From contig JAFMSR010000012.1 of NCBI GenBank assembly GCA_022818135.1, forward strand, positions 26,108,428-26,172,427: 64,000 nt of DNA, given 5' to 3'. Below, in pieces: positions 44,329 through 55,050 of the stretch. The notes under the pieces were generated by a model. That model saw nothing but the letters and a program-made list of their open reading frames with translations. It was not told the DNA's origin and ran no database searches. Made by a program: the position numbers and the translations under genes. Each line of letters opens with the position of its first letter. Within the stretch, counting starts at the first letter, position 1. This DNA is from Saxidomus purpurata (lineage: Eukaryota > Mollusca > Bivalvia > Venerida > Veneridae).

Positions 44329-46106
44329 CTATGGAATGCGGGTTGGGACATGCCAAACTTGCTAATTGCTACTTGCGGATTGCCACTTACTTATTGATAA
44401 ATGCTGGTGGAAACATGCCACTTAGTAATTGCTAATTGCCACTTGCTTCTTGCTACGTGTTTATTGCTATAGCTACTTGCCACTTGCCTATCGATCAATG
44501 CTGGTTGAAACATGCTACTTGCTAACTGCCACTTGCTTATCGCGGTTTTGCCAATTGTCACTTGCCACTTGCTTATTGCTAAATGCTTGTTGAAACATGC
44601 GTCTTGCTAATTACTACTTGCTTATAGTGGTTTTGTCAATTGCCACTTGCTTATTGCCAATTGCCACTTGCTTCTTGCTACATGCTACTTGTCACATGCT
44701 AATTGCCACTTGCTTATTGCTAATTGCGGGTTAGGACTTGCTTATTTCCACTTGCTTATTGTGGGTTTGCTAATTGCAAATTCCCACTTGCTAATTGTCA
44801 ATTGCTAAATGCTAATTGCCATTTGCTATTTGCTAGTTGGGACATGCCACTTGCTAATACTTACTTGCCACTTGCTTATTGCTATTTGGGACATGTCACA
44901 TGCTAACTGTCACTTGCTTATTGTTAAGTACTTGTTGCCACTTGCTACTTGCTAATTGCTTATTACCTTTTGCTTGTTACTAATCGCTAGTTGCCAATCG
45001 GTTATCGGTATGACTACCGAACATGGCTAGGAAATAACGAACATTAGCTATTATTATTTTATTGAAGTAAAATATTAAGTTTTTGATGTTAAAATGGAAC
45101 ATGCATACCAAAAATATATTATATTCAATCACATTCAAGCTTTTAATTTATACAATTTCAAAACGCGTGATCTGATTCATGTTCATGAACATTGAACATG
45201 AGTTACTATTAAAAGTAAACAAGACATCTATAATGGTGTATGAATAGATTATATATGTTATAAGTTTATTATGAATTATTAATAATATTTCATACTGAAA
45301 ATATATTTAATATATATAATCTTGCAGCTGAAGTCTGAACAAATTAGATGAGCAAACACCGAGCATGAACCATCATCTGATCATTTGATATTTAAAATAT
45401 ATATTATATCTTAACTAGATCAAATTCATACTTTATATAAATTCGTGTTTGTTCTAAATATTTGATATAATACACGTTGTGTATTTGCTCTCGCAATCAA
45501 AAGCGTTTGAACGACTCCAAAGGTAACTTGCGAGTAGTAACAAGTGGCAGAAAGCAAATAGCAAGTGGAAATTAGCAAAAATCAATTAGCAAAAAGCAAA
45601 AAGCAAGTGGCAATTAGAAAATGGTAATTGGCAATGAGAAAATGGCAAGTAACAAGTGGCAATTAGTATGTAGCAATAAGCAAGTGGCAATACGCAAATG
45701 CCAATTGGCAATTATCAAGTGGCATGTCCCAAGTAGCAATTAGGTATTAGCAAGTGGCATGTCCCAAGTAGCAATAAGAAAATGGCAGGTGGCAAATAGC
45801 AAGTGTCCCAATTGGCAAATGGCAAGTGGCAATTAGCAAGTGGCATATCCCAACTAGCAATAAGCAAGTGGCAATAAGCAAGTGGCATATCCCAAGTAGC
45901 AATTAAGTATAAGCAAGTGGCAATTAGCAAGTGGCATGTATCAACTAGCAATTAGCAAGTGGCAATAAGTAAGTGGCAAGTGACAATTAGCAACTAGCAA
46001 TAGGCAATACGTAAGTCGCAAATAACAAGTGGCATGTCCAAACCTACAATCAGCAATAAGCAAGTGGCAATTAGCAAGTGGCATGTTCAAAACCCGCATT
46101 CCATAG
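44329..46106. mobile_element. Foldback-like element with minisatellite inverted arms, inserted in BEL pol
   Basis: Termini CTATGGAATGCGGGTT (44329-44344) and its reverse complement (46091-46106) are a perfect 16-bp inverted repeat, flanked by TAAA on both sides (44325-44328 and 46107-46110), a 4-bp target duplication. The left arm (to about 45000) is a tandem array of 'GCTAATTGCCACTTGCTTATT'-type units of about 17-25 bp. The right arm (about 45530-46105) is the same array in reverse complement. The roughly 520-bp centre is A+T-rich and non-coding. Long inverted repeats made of short tandem units around a middle segment is the plan of Drosophila Foldback elements; relationship to them is not implied. 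Confidence 0.8.
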
Positions 46107-46110
46107 TAAA

Positions 46111-46330
46111 CATGTAGGATGGAATTTTGAACACTCATCACACTTCATTCTTTGTTTGCAGTACTTGGAGATGTGACCCAACGAAAAACAACCAAAACAC
46201 AAACCTGTATCTTTAGCGCAAGACTTTTGTTCATCTAGAGTCTTTCTCAAAAACAAATTGTAAAAATCTAACCTATGAGACCCTTCGCAGAAAGCACAAA
46301 CAGGTTTAGTGGTAGTCTGTTTTGAGACTT
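46111..46330 (-). pseudogene. BEL/Pao gag cysteine box
   Basis: 'CFGCFSLGHISKYCKQRMKC' followed by 'DECSKFHPTCL' is the CX2CX4HX4C-type box plus second cysteine cluster typical of BEL/Pao gag. It binds nucleic acid in related elements. The reading frame runs into the foldback-like element, which carries the 4-bp duplication. Confidence 0.87.
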
Positions 46331-46539
46331 GATTATCATTTGTCCCAGAAAGTAAAGAACGGCTTCTTAAGGGACCTTGTTGTTGTCTATAAGGTGCCTT
46401 ATATGGCGTTTTTGCTTCCCTAGATCGTCACTGGAACCTGTACTCCTAAGTGAAACAAGAGACGTTACAGGATCACTTGCAATTTTGGCCTCCTTGGTGA
46501 CAAATTTAACTAAGTCCTTAAAGGGGGGAATACGTGGGT

Positions 46540-46995
46540 GAACTCCCTTTGTTCCACCACAATTTTATTCCATCGGGTTACAAGCCACTCTGGTAATCTG
46601 GACAAAAGCTTTCGATTTTCAAAACTGTCATTTAAAACCTCAAGACTTGGAACAGACTACATTGCATTCAAGCACTGGCGAAATAAATCTGCAAATTTGA
46701 CAAGACCATGTGAATCCTTTGAGACAATTTTAGGCCATTTATCAAGTCTCTTCCGAAAGGCGCATGCAATGGTGAAAGGATTGCCATACCGTTCATCTAA
46801 CAACTTTCTAGCGTCTTCACAAGCATCTGTGGAGGACAGGAGAAGACTGGACCAGTCACATACCTTTTAAGATAGTATAGTCTTTCAGACTTGGGTATTT
46901 GTTTACCTTCGATAAGAATCTGAAAGGCAGATTTCCAAGCCGGATATTTTAAGGGATCACCTAAGAAAATACCGGGTTCTGGAGGTGGAAGTCTA
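46540..46995 (-). pseudogene. BEL/Pao gag DUF1759-like region
   Basis: Minus-strand reading gives 'LPPPEPGIFLGDPLKYPAW', 'IPKSERLYYLKRYVTG' and, after a frame change, 'DLFRKRLDKWPK'-like sequence, the conserved opening of this gag domain. Several stops are present. Confidence 0.78.
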
Positions 46996-47006
46996 CTAAG
47001 TTGAAA

Positions 47007-48062
47007 CTATTCTGCAAAGAATTTAGCAATAACAACACCATTTTGATCATTTTGATCGTGAAGTAATGTTCCATGTGCAGTGTCTGGTATAGGATTTGGA
47101 ACGCTATAGGTAAGTAATGGATCAGAAGATGTTGGCATTTTGTTAGGTAAGCCAGTCGTAGGTGTCAATACTGCACTGTCTTTAGTACTACGGCAAGTGG
47201 CAGGCGTAATCTGTGAAAAGAAGTCTGCAGCCGAGAGATTTAGACCAGCTGAAACAAACCCTTTAGCTTCAGGCCATACATCTGAGTCAAACGATACAAG
47301 AGGTTTGCCAGCACTAGGTGTAGATTGACTTACAGTCACAAGAAGGTTAGATTTGTTGCTGGCAGCAAATGGTGTAAATGTACTGCTAGTGAAAAACAGA
47401 TGTAAATACACTGCTTGTAGGAACAGATGTGTTTACATTGTCTTGGACAGCGTTTCTTAAACAAGTCTCAGACTTAACATTAATTATGCCCGTGTTCATG
47501 AATATAATTTGCAATATACTGGTTTGTATCTACCTGAGGCAAACTTAATTCATCTAATTTTGAGTCTAAGTCAATATTGTTGGTCTGCATTGCTTCCAGC
47601 TTAGCTTCTTCAATATGCAATCTTTGCAATGTTTTAACCTTTTCTAGCTCAGCTTTACCCCTTGCTTCTACATCAGTATATCTTAACTTAGCCTTCAATG
47701 CAGCCGCCTTAATCAAAGAATCTGACTTATGTGACATGTTACTATTTTTAGACGCACGACTGATTTTACTTTGCGAAGAAATTTGCGAAACAGAATCATC
47801 AGAGGATAACTTAAGAATTCTGGCTGAAACTGTTTGCAACAGCTGTAGATTTTCGCTTTCAATAGACTCCATCCTAGAAACCAAAAGAGGATCACTGTCT
47901 GCGAGATCAGTTAATGAATTTAACCTCTCATAATTTTCAACAATACCCTCGAAACTTTGTCGGAGTCTATCCCTAGCATTTCTTAACAGCAACAAGTCTT
48001 TGCTGTCGGACAACAATGTCGAAATGTCATTAAAATGTGCACGCCACTCCGAGAGCGCTGAC
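47007..48062 (-). pseudogene. BEL/Pao gag N-terminal region and linker
   Basis: Frame 47480-48062 encodes a charged, helix-rich segment with 'NARDRLRQSFEGIVENYERL' and 'AKLRYTDVEARGKAELEKVK', characteristic of the BEL gag N-terminus and probably coiled-coil. No ATG begins the frame within the recognisable sequence. A second frame, 47007-47411, holds a Ser/Thr/Pro-rich linker. The two are separated by stops at about 47411-47480. Confidence 0.78.
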
Positions 48063-48064
48063 CT

Positions 48065-48816
48065 AAAATTAATTAACTAAATTTAAAATTAATTAAACTG
48101 TTCAGAAAAGTAGGGCAAAAATGAATGTATGGTTGAGCTGCCTCTGCTTAAGTTACAGAATTTAGCCTTAATATGTAGTACAAATAAAAAATTACTTTAC
48201 CTAGAAAAACAGTGAGGCAAACCCTATACAACGAGTCAGAACTAACATTTCACTAATTGATAAGTTTGAAATACATGTAGATCTACTAACAAATGTAGCA
48301 ATAATCACTGGATACAGTCTAATGTCTATTAGCATTAATATATTTGACAGATTTATACAAAATACTAAAACACTGTCAATTGCGCCTAAGCGACATGTAA
48401 CCAAGCATGGCTGGGCATTCCCTGCCTATGCATATGTTCTTGCACAACAGTTTATGCACGATCCTTCCTCTCCAGATAATTAAGCCTTGGAAGCTTTAGG
48501 AAGTGTTTCCTTTGCGTAATCTATGCCAACCAATAGCGAGATGAAATTAATTGAATCCGCTGTTTCTCGTTCTTTCCCTTTCTATTTCGAATTGGGTCCT
48601 GTTCGAACTGCACCGAATATGATCCCGCAGTGTTGAGCTCTCGTATCATTACTTATCATTAATTCATTGAATAAGCTTCTTGAAACTGTTGAAACACTGA
48701 TCACTAGATTTTTTCATCTTTTAAAGATTATAACTCATGTAGAATTTCCATATAACGAATACTGATGCAGTCCACTTGTCGTTTTGGATTCGTAATCTAA
48801 TGACCGTGAAGTTTGA
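48065..48816. other. Intergenic, no gene and no 5' LTR recognised
   Basis: Immediately beyond the gag frame lies 'TTAATTAA'-rich sequence, then ordinary A+T-rich DNA. I searched by eye for the 56-bp 3' segment and found no copy here. Confidence 0.5.
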
Positions 48817-49102
48817 CTGTGCCGGCAGCTTACGTTGTTGCCAGTTGTTTCGAGTGGTTAAATACAACCCGGAAGATAACTGAAGATTTTAGACATTTAA
48901 TGTTACCATGTCCATCAATCTACGTCAAACTTCAATGGGCCTAAAATGCACCTAAACAAACAAATCGATTACTTTATCCATCACGAGGCAAACGTTCCTG
49001 CGACGAATTTTCCGGAAACTGCAAAAGGGCGCTTTAATAAAGGGACGTAACTGCGCGTACTTGTTTAATAGGACGAGTTCGATTGCTATTACCGCAACAG
49101 CT
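48817..49102 (+). repeat. GTGCCGGCAGC dispersed repeat, copy 3
   Basis: 'TGTGCCGGCAGCTTACGTTG', 'ACAACCCGGAAGATAACTG', 'CAATCTACGTCAAAC', 'GGGCGCTTTAATAAAGGGAC' and 'CGAGTTCGATTGCTATTACC', about 285 bp, collinear with copy 2. It ends about 590 bp before the CARD gene. Confidence 0.72.
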
Positions 49103-49379
49103 TGTATTCAATCGTCTTGAAAAGTTAGCAGAATGATTTATTATGATGATCGTATGCCCTTGTTCCGCTGTCAACAATTTGCTTTAAACAATATATTCTC
49201 CTAAAGTACCAATTTCAGTCGAACTTCATATAAATGTTCCTTGGAAAGTGAAACTAAATGTAAACTATTACCCACATGTAGCATTTTCTTGTTCAAATAT
49301 TTCTACTGTGCTTAATATCGTTCGGCAAGACGTAAACTTAGCTATTTAATGTTTTACATTTTGTAGTAGTACTCAAACA

Positions 49380-49570
49380 AGCTCAAGTCATGCCCCTATT
49401 GTCAAAATGACCCTACCTTTTGGCTATATATTTAACGTAGACTTGTATAGAGAAATACTTCTAAAGACATTCTTGTCCAAACTCACAAAGCTATGAGCTG
49501 AGAAATTTAGTGTGTAGAATTGTCACAAGTATGTTCAAAGCATGATCCATTATTAGTCAAGCTATCCCTT
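49380..49570 (+). repeat. Eroded family F unit
   Basis: 'AAGTCATGCCCCTATTGTC', 'AAAATGACCCTACC' and 'TATATTTAACG...AGAAATACTTCTAAAG' recall the family F unit, with heavy divergence. Confidence 0.4.
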
Positions 49571-49696
49571 GGTTAGGAAAAAGTATTGTCGTTTTTCACC
49601 CTTATGACCGGATTCATATTTGGATTTCAATAGAACGTAGAAATGCGGCCTTGCAAGTTAAAAGACTTTGTGAAACTTAAAAATTAAAATTGCTAA

Positions 49697-50722
49697 ATGG
49701 CAGTCCTAACAAACCAAAAAAAGCAAACATTTTGTATCATTAAACCACTTCGAATATTTTCAGAAAATCGTAATCTCTCAAGAGCAATACAGACATGTAT
49801 TGCAGACCTCGTTGATACCATGCCATTCAATGACAGTGAGATACCTGACATTCTGATCCAAGAAGGTTGCATAACAGAAGATGAATGTAGATACATTCGG
49901 GAGAAAACAGACAGGAAGGATCAAGTACGAAAGCTGTTACTTCTGATAAGAGGAAGGAATTTCGATATAATTAAAAAATATTTGGATGCTGCGGAAAAAC
50001 ACTGCCCAACTGCGGTCCAAAAGGTTTGGACCCATTATAACATTCTCATGAATAAATGCATGGGACCATGGCAGTGTCCTATGTGCGAACTAAAGGACTG
50101 TGTAGATGTGAAGTACGTTGTGGATACCCTGTACGGAGAGAGGGCAATCAGTACTGGTTTATTTGCCACGATCTCTAATAGCTCGAATCTTGTGGGACAA
50201 CAGGACTCTCTGTGGGACTCGGTCTTAAGGGCATGTATAGGAGCAGATCTGAAATTTCTTACAAATGCTTTAAAAGCAAAAAAACATTACACTCACATTT
50301 CTGATTCTTTAAGTATCTACCACAGACGCACGTCTAATGATGTTTATTGCCAATGTTCTACTATAGGAACACCTCCAGCTCCTCCTCAGCCCGATACGGA
50401 TGAAATCGAAAGTTCAACAACTTGTTCGCCTAAAAGTACGCCTTTTACATCGCCGATTGAATCACCCAAAATATTGCATAAAAGAATGAATAATGCCACC
50501 GATAATGAAGATAGCACAGACATTACATATAGTAACCTCCAGATTGTAAGCACAGAAATAGAAGAAGCGAAAATTGGAGATGGGGACGGCACCATTGTCC
50601 TTCGTGCTAGCAATGATGAAGAGACTTCATACAATAATTGTTTCAGTTTCATATTCCGGTGTTTGCCATGCTGCAGAAAAAAACCGGTTGAACGAAACAT
50701 ATACTACCAGCCAGATGTCTAG
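49697..50722 (+). CDS. CARD-domain protein, single-exon frame
   Basis: 341 codons, uninterrupted. Residues about 27-112 ('NLSRAIQTCIADLVDTM...' to 'HCPTAVQKVW') fit a caspase-recruitment domain: six-helix spacing, 'ILIQEGCITEDECRYI' and 'KLLLLIRGRNFDIIKKYLDA' are the characteristic blocks. CARDs pair with other CARDs in apoptosis and innate-immune signalling, and bivalves have expanded such families. Residues 113-225 are a Cys-containing helical region with no domain I recognise; 225-275 are Ser/Thr/Pro-rich; the tail 'CFSFIFRCLPCCRKK' (Cys 315, 322, 325, 326 plus basic residues) looks like a palmitoylated membrane-attachment motif (inference). The ATG at 49697 gives the full frame. An acceptor-like 'ATATTTTCAG' at about 49763 could instead mark the start of a coding exon just before the CARD. 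No promoter is recognised. Confidence 0.82.
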   Translation: MAVLTNQKKQTFCIIKPLRIFSENRNLSRAIQTCIADLVDTMPFNDSEIPDILIQEGCITEDECRYIREKTDRKDQVRKLLLLIRGRNFDIIKKYLDAAEKHCPTAVQKVWTHYNILMNKCMGPWQCPMCELKDCVDVKYVVDTLYGERAISTGLFATISNSSNLVGQQDSLWDSVLRACIGADLKFLTNALKAKKHYTHISDSLSIYHRRTSNDVYCQCSTIGTPPAPPQPDTDEIESSTTCSPKSTPFTSPIESPKILHKRMNNATDNEDSTDITYSNLQIVSTEIEEAKIGDGDGTIVLRASNDEETSYNNCFSFIFRCLPCCRKKPVERNIYYQPDV

Positions 50723-51514
50723 CTGCGTATGTTGAGCGATAAAAAACTTTCAAGAAATATAGTTCTCCACGTTACACGGTTTAGTTGAGAACCTTTGTCT
50801 CAACGTTGACTTTTCAAAACTTGTTTTGTGCGATGTCACGTGATCGTGTGAAACGAAAGGCGGATAATAGCCTTTGTTTGTCACTTCTACGGAGACTTTC
50901 GTCTTGACTTTCGTCTTGGCAACTTCAAATTAGGTTTTCTAAACATCTAAATTCAAGTTCGAGTTCAAAAATGTATTTTAAAGTAGACTATTTGACATGT
51001 ACATGTATTTAATATGTTGGGCATGTACACATATCCGTTGTCATATTTTAAGAGGAACAGTATGAGAAATGCTTAAAAAAGCATTTCGTGCATTTGTCAT
51101 TTAATTGTGACTGGCTACGGAAAAAGGTTTCCTACCCCACTGAAAATGATAAATAAAAATTGAAAGGAGGTTCTTCCTGGGCGGCCAGTATTCCCATGAC
51201 GAAAATAGGATCCTGTTCATTATCTTCTGTTTGCTATTATTACTGACAGGAAATGTTTGTATTGAATGGACATGCCGAGAGGGGTGAACAAATAGATTAT
51301 TCATTTTCATAATGTATTCTGAAGTTGTATAGTGATTTATGTTACTTGTATAGATGTATATGAATGCTTGTGCATTTTTGCTTCACCCCTTGTAGCAAAT
51401 TCACCCTTGATCAAATTTCGAAGGCTTGTAAAAGTCTAAAAACGTTAAAAATGTAAGTTATTTATTGTTAAATATTACCAGAAAATTATAATCTCCTTTC
51501 GCTGTACATGACAG
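50723..51514. other. Region downstream of the CARD gene, nothing recognised
   Basis: Presumably 3' untranslated and intergenic DNA. No canonical AATAAA was picked out close to the stop; 'GATAAAAAAC' at 50739 is the nearest weak candidate. Confidence 0.4.
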
Positions 51515-51584
51515 GATGCAGGCATCAGTACAACCAGATAAAGTCGTACCCAAAGATACAGTTGACAGACGCTTATTAAATAAG
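51515..51584 (+). CDS. Candidate 70-bp internal exon
   Basis: Bounded by 'CTGTACATGACAG' and donor 'GTATGT'. The enclosed sequence is open in the frame reading 'MQASVQPDKVVPKDTVDRRL'. It has no domain and no partner exon was found, so it may be a chance pairing of splice motifs. Confidence 0.22.
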
Positions 51585-51659
51585 GTATGTACAGTAAAAC
51601 CTATGTAGAAGATAGCGTATATCTAGCCGGTATATAAAGCTGTTGCGCATAATTTTCTG

Positions 51660-52147
51660 GCAGATCGGTAGCAGAGCTAGAAGAGAGCACATCGAGAAGA
51701 TGATTGAGAAATAATTAAACCATAATTATTACCAGGACTTTGGCATAGTAAATACAGGCGAGGTTCCCTCATATTTGCAGCTTCGGCTCATACTTGCAGG
51801 GTCCTCCTGAAATCTGTATTAAACTATAAGTTCGGATCGTGGTGTAAGCTGATGGTTTAGATTATAGCTTCGAACATGGTTTGTGGCCAGGTTGAGACAA
51901 GGAGCGGATCGGTGACAGAGCTAAAAGAGAGCGCATCGAAGAGATGATTGAGACATAATTAAGCCATAATTACTTACAGGACTTTGGCATAGTCAGTGCA
52001 GGCGAAGTTCCCTCATAATTGCAGCTCCGGCTCATACTTACAGGGTCTTCCTGATATCTGTATTGAACTACAAGTTCGGGTCGTGGTGTAAGCTGATGGT
52101 TTAGATTATAGTTTCGAACACTGGCTTGTGACCAGGTTGAGACAAGA
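51660..52147 (+). repeat. 244-bp tandem duplication
   Basis: 'GATCGGT' begins units at 51663 and 51907. The units share 'GAAGATGATTGAG', 'CCAGGACTTTGGCATAGT', 'CAGCTTCGGCTCATACTT', 'CGTGGTGTAAGCTGATGGT' and 'TGACCAGGTTGAGACAAG'. Part of the unit repeats a third and fourth time at 52140-52200 and 52280-52310. Non-coding. Confidence 0.72.
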
Positions 52148-52791
52148 GGTTCAGAGAATTGTTTCGAACATCGGCTTGTGACCAGGTTGAGACAAGGGGT
52201 TTAGAGTATAGGTTTGAGACATAGTAGGGACTTGGGTTGGAATGGTAGGACATTGTAACTTTACTTGGGAAAGAATATATTCTCGTACTTGCAGCTTCGG
52301 CTCATACTTGCAGAGGTATCAGATCCCATGTATATATAAAGTTTAGATCAATGTATATGCAAAAGCCTTGATTAAAGTTGATTGCTGTTTCAAACAATTA
52401 TTTTACAATCATTGGTACAACGAATCATAAGCTAAGGAGCTTGAGGAAAACTTATTATATTTTGTAGACTAATCAAAAGCAGATAGCTGAGGAATATTAT
52501 ATATTCGTTTAATGAAGTTACACCCTTCAGAATATCGTAGAACAGTCATATCATAGTGTAGACCGCTCGATACACGTGACAATACAGTCGCAAATATCAA
52601 AGTTACGAAACAGTTATTCCTATACTCCTTACTTTATTTTTCCTCATTTTATTCTAAAATCGCGAATTTAAATATCCACGAATCAGCCCGACATCGCCAG
52701 AAACGCGAACATTAATTGGTGCGAAAATTAATTGGTTTGCAGTAACCCCATTATTAAATAACTGATGACTTACGTACTCACCAATACCATA

Positions 52792-53915
52792 CACGCTGTT
52801 ACAATATTTTAAAGTATTGGGTAAAGATACTGAAAACTGATGATAAACAGTATGTTAAGAAAGTGTATAGTATGTTGAATCATGATTTTGAGATTGTTCC
52901 TAATAAGCCCAATTGGTGTTCTTGAGTTAAATCTCTTTTATGTGATATAGGTTTTCACGATGCTTGGTTGATGCAAAGTGTTGGCAAAACTGTTTTTACG
53001 CATCGTAAAACAGAGACTCCATGATCAATTTGTGCAAAACTGGTCAATTAGGTTGGAGAACTAGTAGGGCATTATTTTACAAGCAAATTTCCTATCTTAA
53101 ATTTCAACCGTATCTTCGTCTGGTTAATATAAAACAGTACCGTATCGAATTGGCAAAATTAAGAGTATCTTCTCACAGATTACATATTGAAACTCAGTCT
53201 GGTAGATGGGCGAAGCCAAATAGTACACCTATAAATGAAAGAAAATGTTTTATATATGTAATGTTTTAGAGGATGTGAATACCATTTTTTACTCGAGTGT
53301 CAATTATATTCTGATTTGAGAAAACGTTTGTTACCATTTTATTTTTGGAGACGAACAAATATGTTAAAATTGCTAGAATTGGTAAACTCAGAAAATGAAA
53401 ATTTAACACGTAAATTAGGAAAATATATATGCTGTGCTTTAGAGTTGCGAAAATTAAGATTGTATGATGATCGCAACTGAGCTGTTATAATTATGATGTT
53501 TTTTTGTCTTTTCTAGTTTATTAATATTGTTGAATATTTTTCATGGTGCTAAATGGATTAAAATAATTAGGGGCTTAATATTTCGAAATCTAAATATTGA
53601 TCTTGTGGTTCGTTTCGCCAAGATCAACAGAGGATGGCATATATTATGATAAACATAGTAGGGTGACTTTCTGGCTTTAAAAAATGGGAACCTGGACCCC
53701 CCCGTATAACAGGTATTATGAGCATTTTTTGTATTAGATACAAAAAAAAAACAACAAAAAAACATTGTATAAGTTTTATATGCAGTTGTTAAAGTTACTT
53801 TTCTTATTGAACCTTCTCTGTTTCACTGTTATGTTTGTGTCGCCTTTTTCATGATATTAAATCCTCATGGGCCATATGGCCTACAGGACTATTTGAAAAT
53901 AAACTGATCAAACTT
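52792..53915 (+). mobile_element. 5'-truncated non-LTR retrotransposon with 6-bp target duplication
   Basis: ACCATA flanks both sides (52786-52791 and 53916-53921). The enclosed 1124 bp encode only the C-terminal region of a reverse-transcriptase protein, followed by a 3' untranslated region ending 'CATGGGCCATATGGCCTAC' and 'AAATAAACTGATCAAACTT'. Truncation from the 5' side is typical of target-primed reverse transcription. The flanks on either side are collinear with the uninterrupted sequence at 2195-2345. Confidence 0.8.
52805..53480 (+). pseudogene. Non-LTR retrotransposon ORF2 C-terminal region
   Basis: Frames reading 'YWVKILKTDDKQYVKKVYSM', then 'SSRALFYKQISYLKFQPYL', 'IELAKLRVSSHRLHIETQSG' with 'INERKCFI', and 'YHFLLECQLYSDLRKR' with 'LGKYICCALELRKLRLYDD' match the conserved C-terminal cysteine-containing region of mollusc and cnidarian non-LTR reverse transcriptases. 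Frame changes at about 53010 and 53260 and stops at about 52935 show it is inactive. The polymerase and endonuclease domains are absent. Confidence 0.78.
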
Positions 53916-53921
53916 ACCATA

Positions 53922-54940
53922 TTTACTCATAGTGAAGTACTAATGTCATATTTGTAATAAAACATTTTTTTAACTTGCATTTTTTATATTTTCTTTTTAC
54001 CACAGACCTATCTTATGAAAAGTAGGTGCAAAATGTGACTTGTTACAGCTGCTCGTTCACAGTTTCCAGTGAAAACTTTAAATTTCTTCAAAATGATATA
54101 CTACAACATAAAATGTAAAAGTAATGGCAAGAATCAACAACACAAGTAAAAGTCTAGTTAGCAATTTTCAAAAATCCATTGAAAAGGTTTGGCTAAGAAA
54201 CCGCTGTGCTGTATGGTTATACTGAGATTTACAAAAGTGTTTGTAATGCTTTGTAATTTGGTAGCGTGTAATTTAAATATAAAGATACTAGAATACTTTA
54301 AAAAATTTAATCTGTGACATTTTATTTGATTGTTCATTCTAAAATATGTTAATTTCAGAGAATTTGAAGAACTTTATTTTTTCATCAGAATCTGAGAGCG
54401 AGCAGCTTTAAAGTAACAAGTTTTAAATGTAATCACGACCTATATACACATATAGGTCGGTGATGTAGTGTCAACATGGCCTCGTTTTTGTACAGATCAT
54501 GTACACATTAGGTACTACAATTTGGTCAAGTGTTTCCTGACACTCAAATATAATTTGTGCATGTAGAGTGTTTCGTGAAAATCAACTGAGAAAGTTTTGC
54601 TACAGTTCATTAAATAAAAGTTTTCGCCTGACATGACCAAGTATTTAGAATGTTGAGTCCATCATCAAATCTGACATAGATCTTACTGTCGTATGTAATT
54701 ACCTAAATACATGTTCTCAATGCCGCCGTCACCAAGATAATATCTCCAAAACTTGGTTACACCTGTGTCACAAGTGAAGATCATTACTAGCCTACAAAGT
54801 CTGCATATTATACATGTACTCTACCTTATGCACCAGCGCCAGCAAGTTCCTCGTAAGACAGACTTTACTATATCGGTTTCACCACAGAAGAATTTTGCTT
54901 GTAGCAATGGTAACAAAATATTGACACGCAAGAGTTGACT
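53922..54940. other. Continuation of the duplicated segment and intergenic DNA
   Basis: Up to about 54050, and again at about 54490-54540, the sequence parallels 2240-2510. No gene is seen. A tetrameric 'ACCTATATACACATATAGGT' palindrome-like stretch lies at 54439-54458. Confidence 0.5.
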
Positions 54941-54943
54941 ACT

Positions 54944-55050
54944 GGTGACCTTGTATTATAGCAAATGGTAACACAAGGTGAGCAAGATAGGGCCTCTTGT
55001 TTACAACTGGCGAAATTAGAAACAAGAGGGCCAAGATGGCCCATGTCACT
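54944..55050. repeat. Family F termini, back to back
   Basis: 'CTTGTATTATAGCAAATGG' with 'GGTGAGCAAGATAGGGCC' and 'TCTTGTTT' (54950-55000) is followed at 55019 by the inverted start 'AACAAGAGGGCCAAGATGGCC', so two elements adjoin end to end. Confidence 0.6.

Larger units (their letters stand above)
40104..48064 (-). mobile_element. Broken BEL/Pao LTR retrotransposon
   Basis: In minus-strand order: gag N-terminal region, DUF1759-like region, CCHC-type cysteine box, protease region (DUF1758-like), reverse transcriptase with YVDD, RNase H, integrase H2C2 and core, and the DUF5641-like C-terminus. This is the established BEL/Pao arrangement. The frame is broken by many stops and shifts and by two later insertions (44329-46106 and about 40708-40945). 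The coding region runs into A+T-rich sequence above about 48064 and no 5' LTR is recognisable, so it cannot move on its own. Confidence 0.9.

Noticed and set aside
44724..46141. Open frames rich in 'CHLLIA/LANCHLP' repeats on both strands
   Set aside because: They are translations of the minisatellite arms of the foldback-like element; periodic nucleotide repeats explain them fully.
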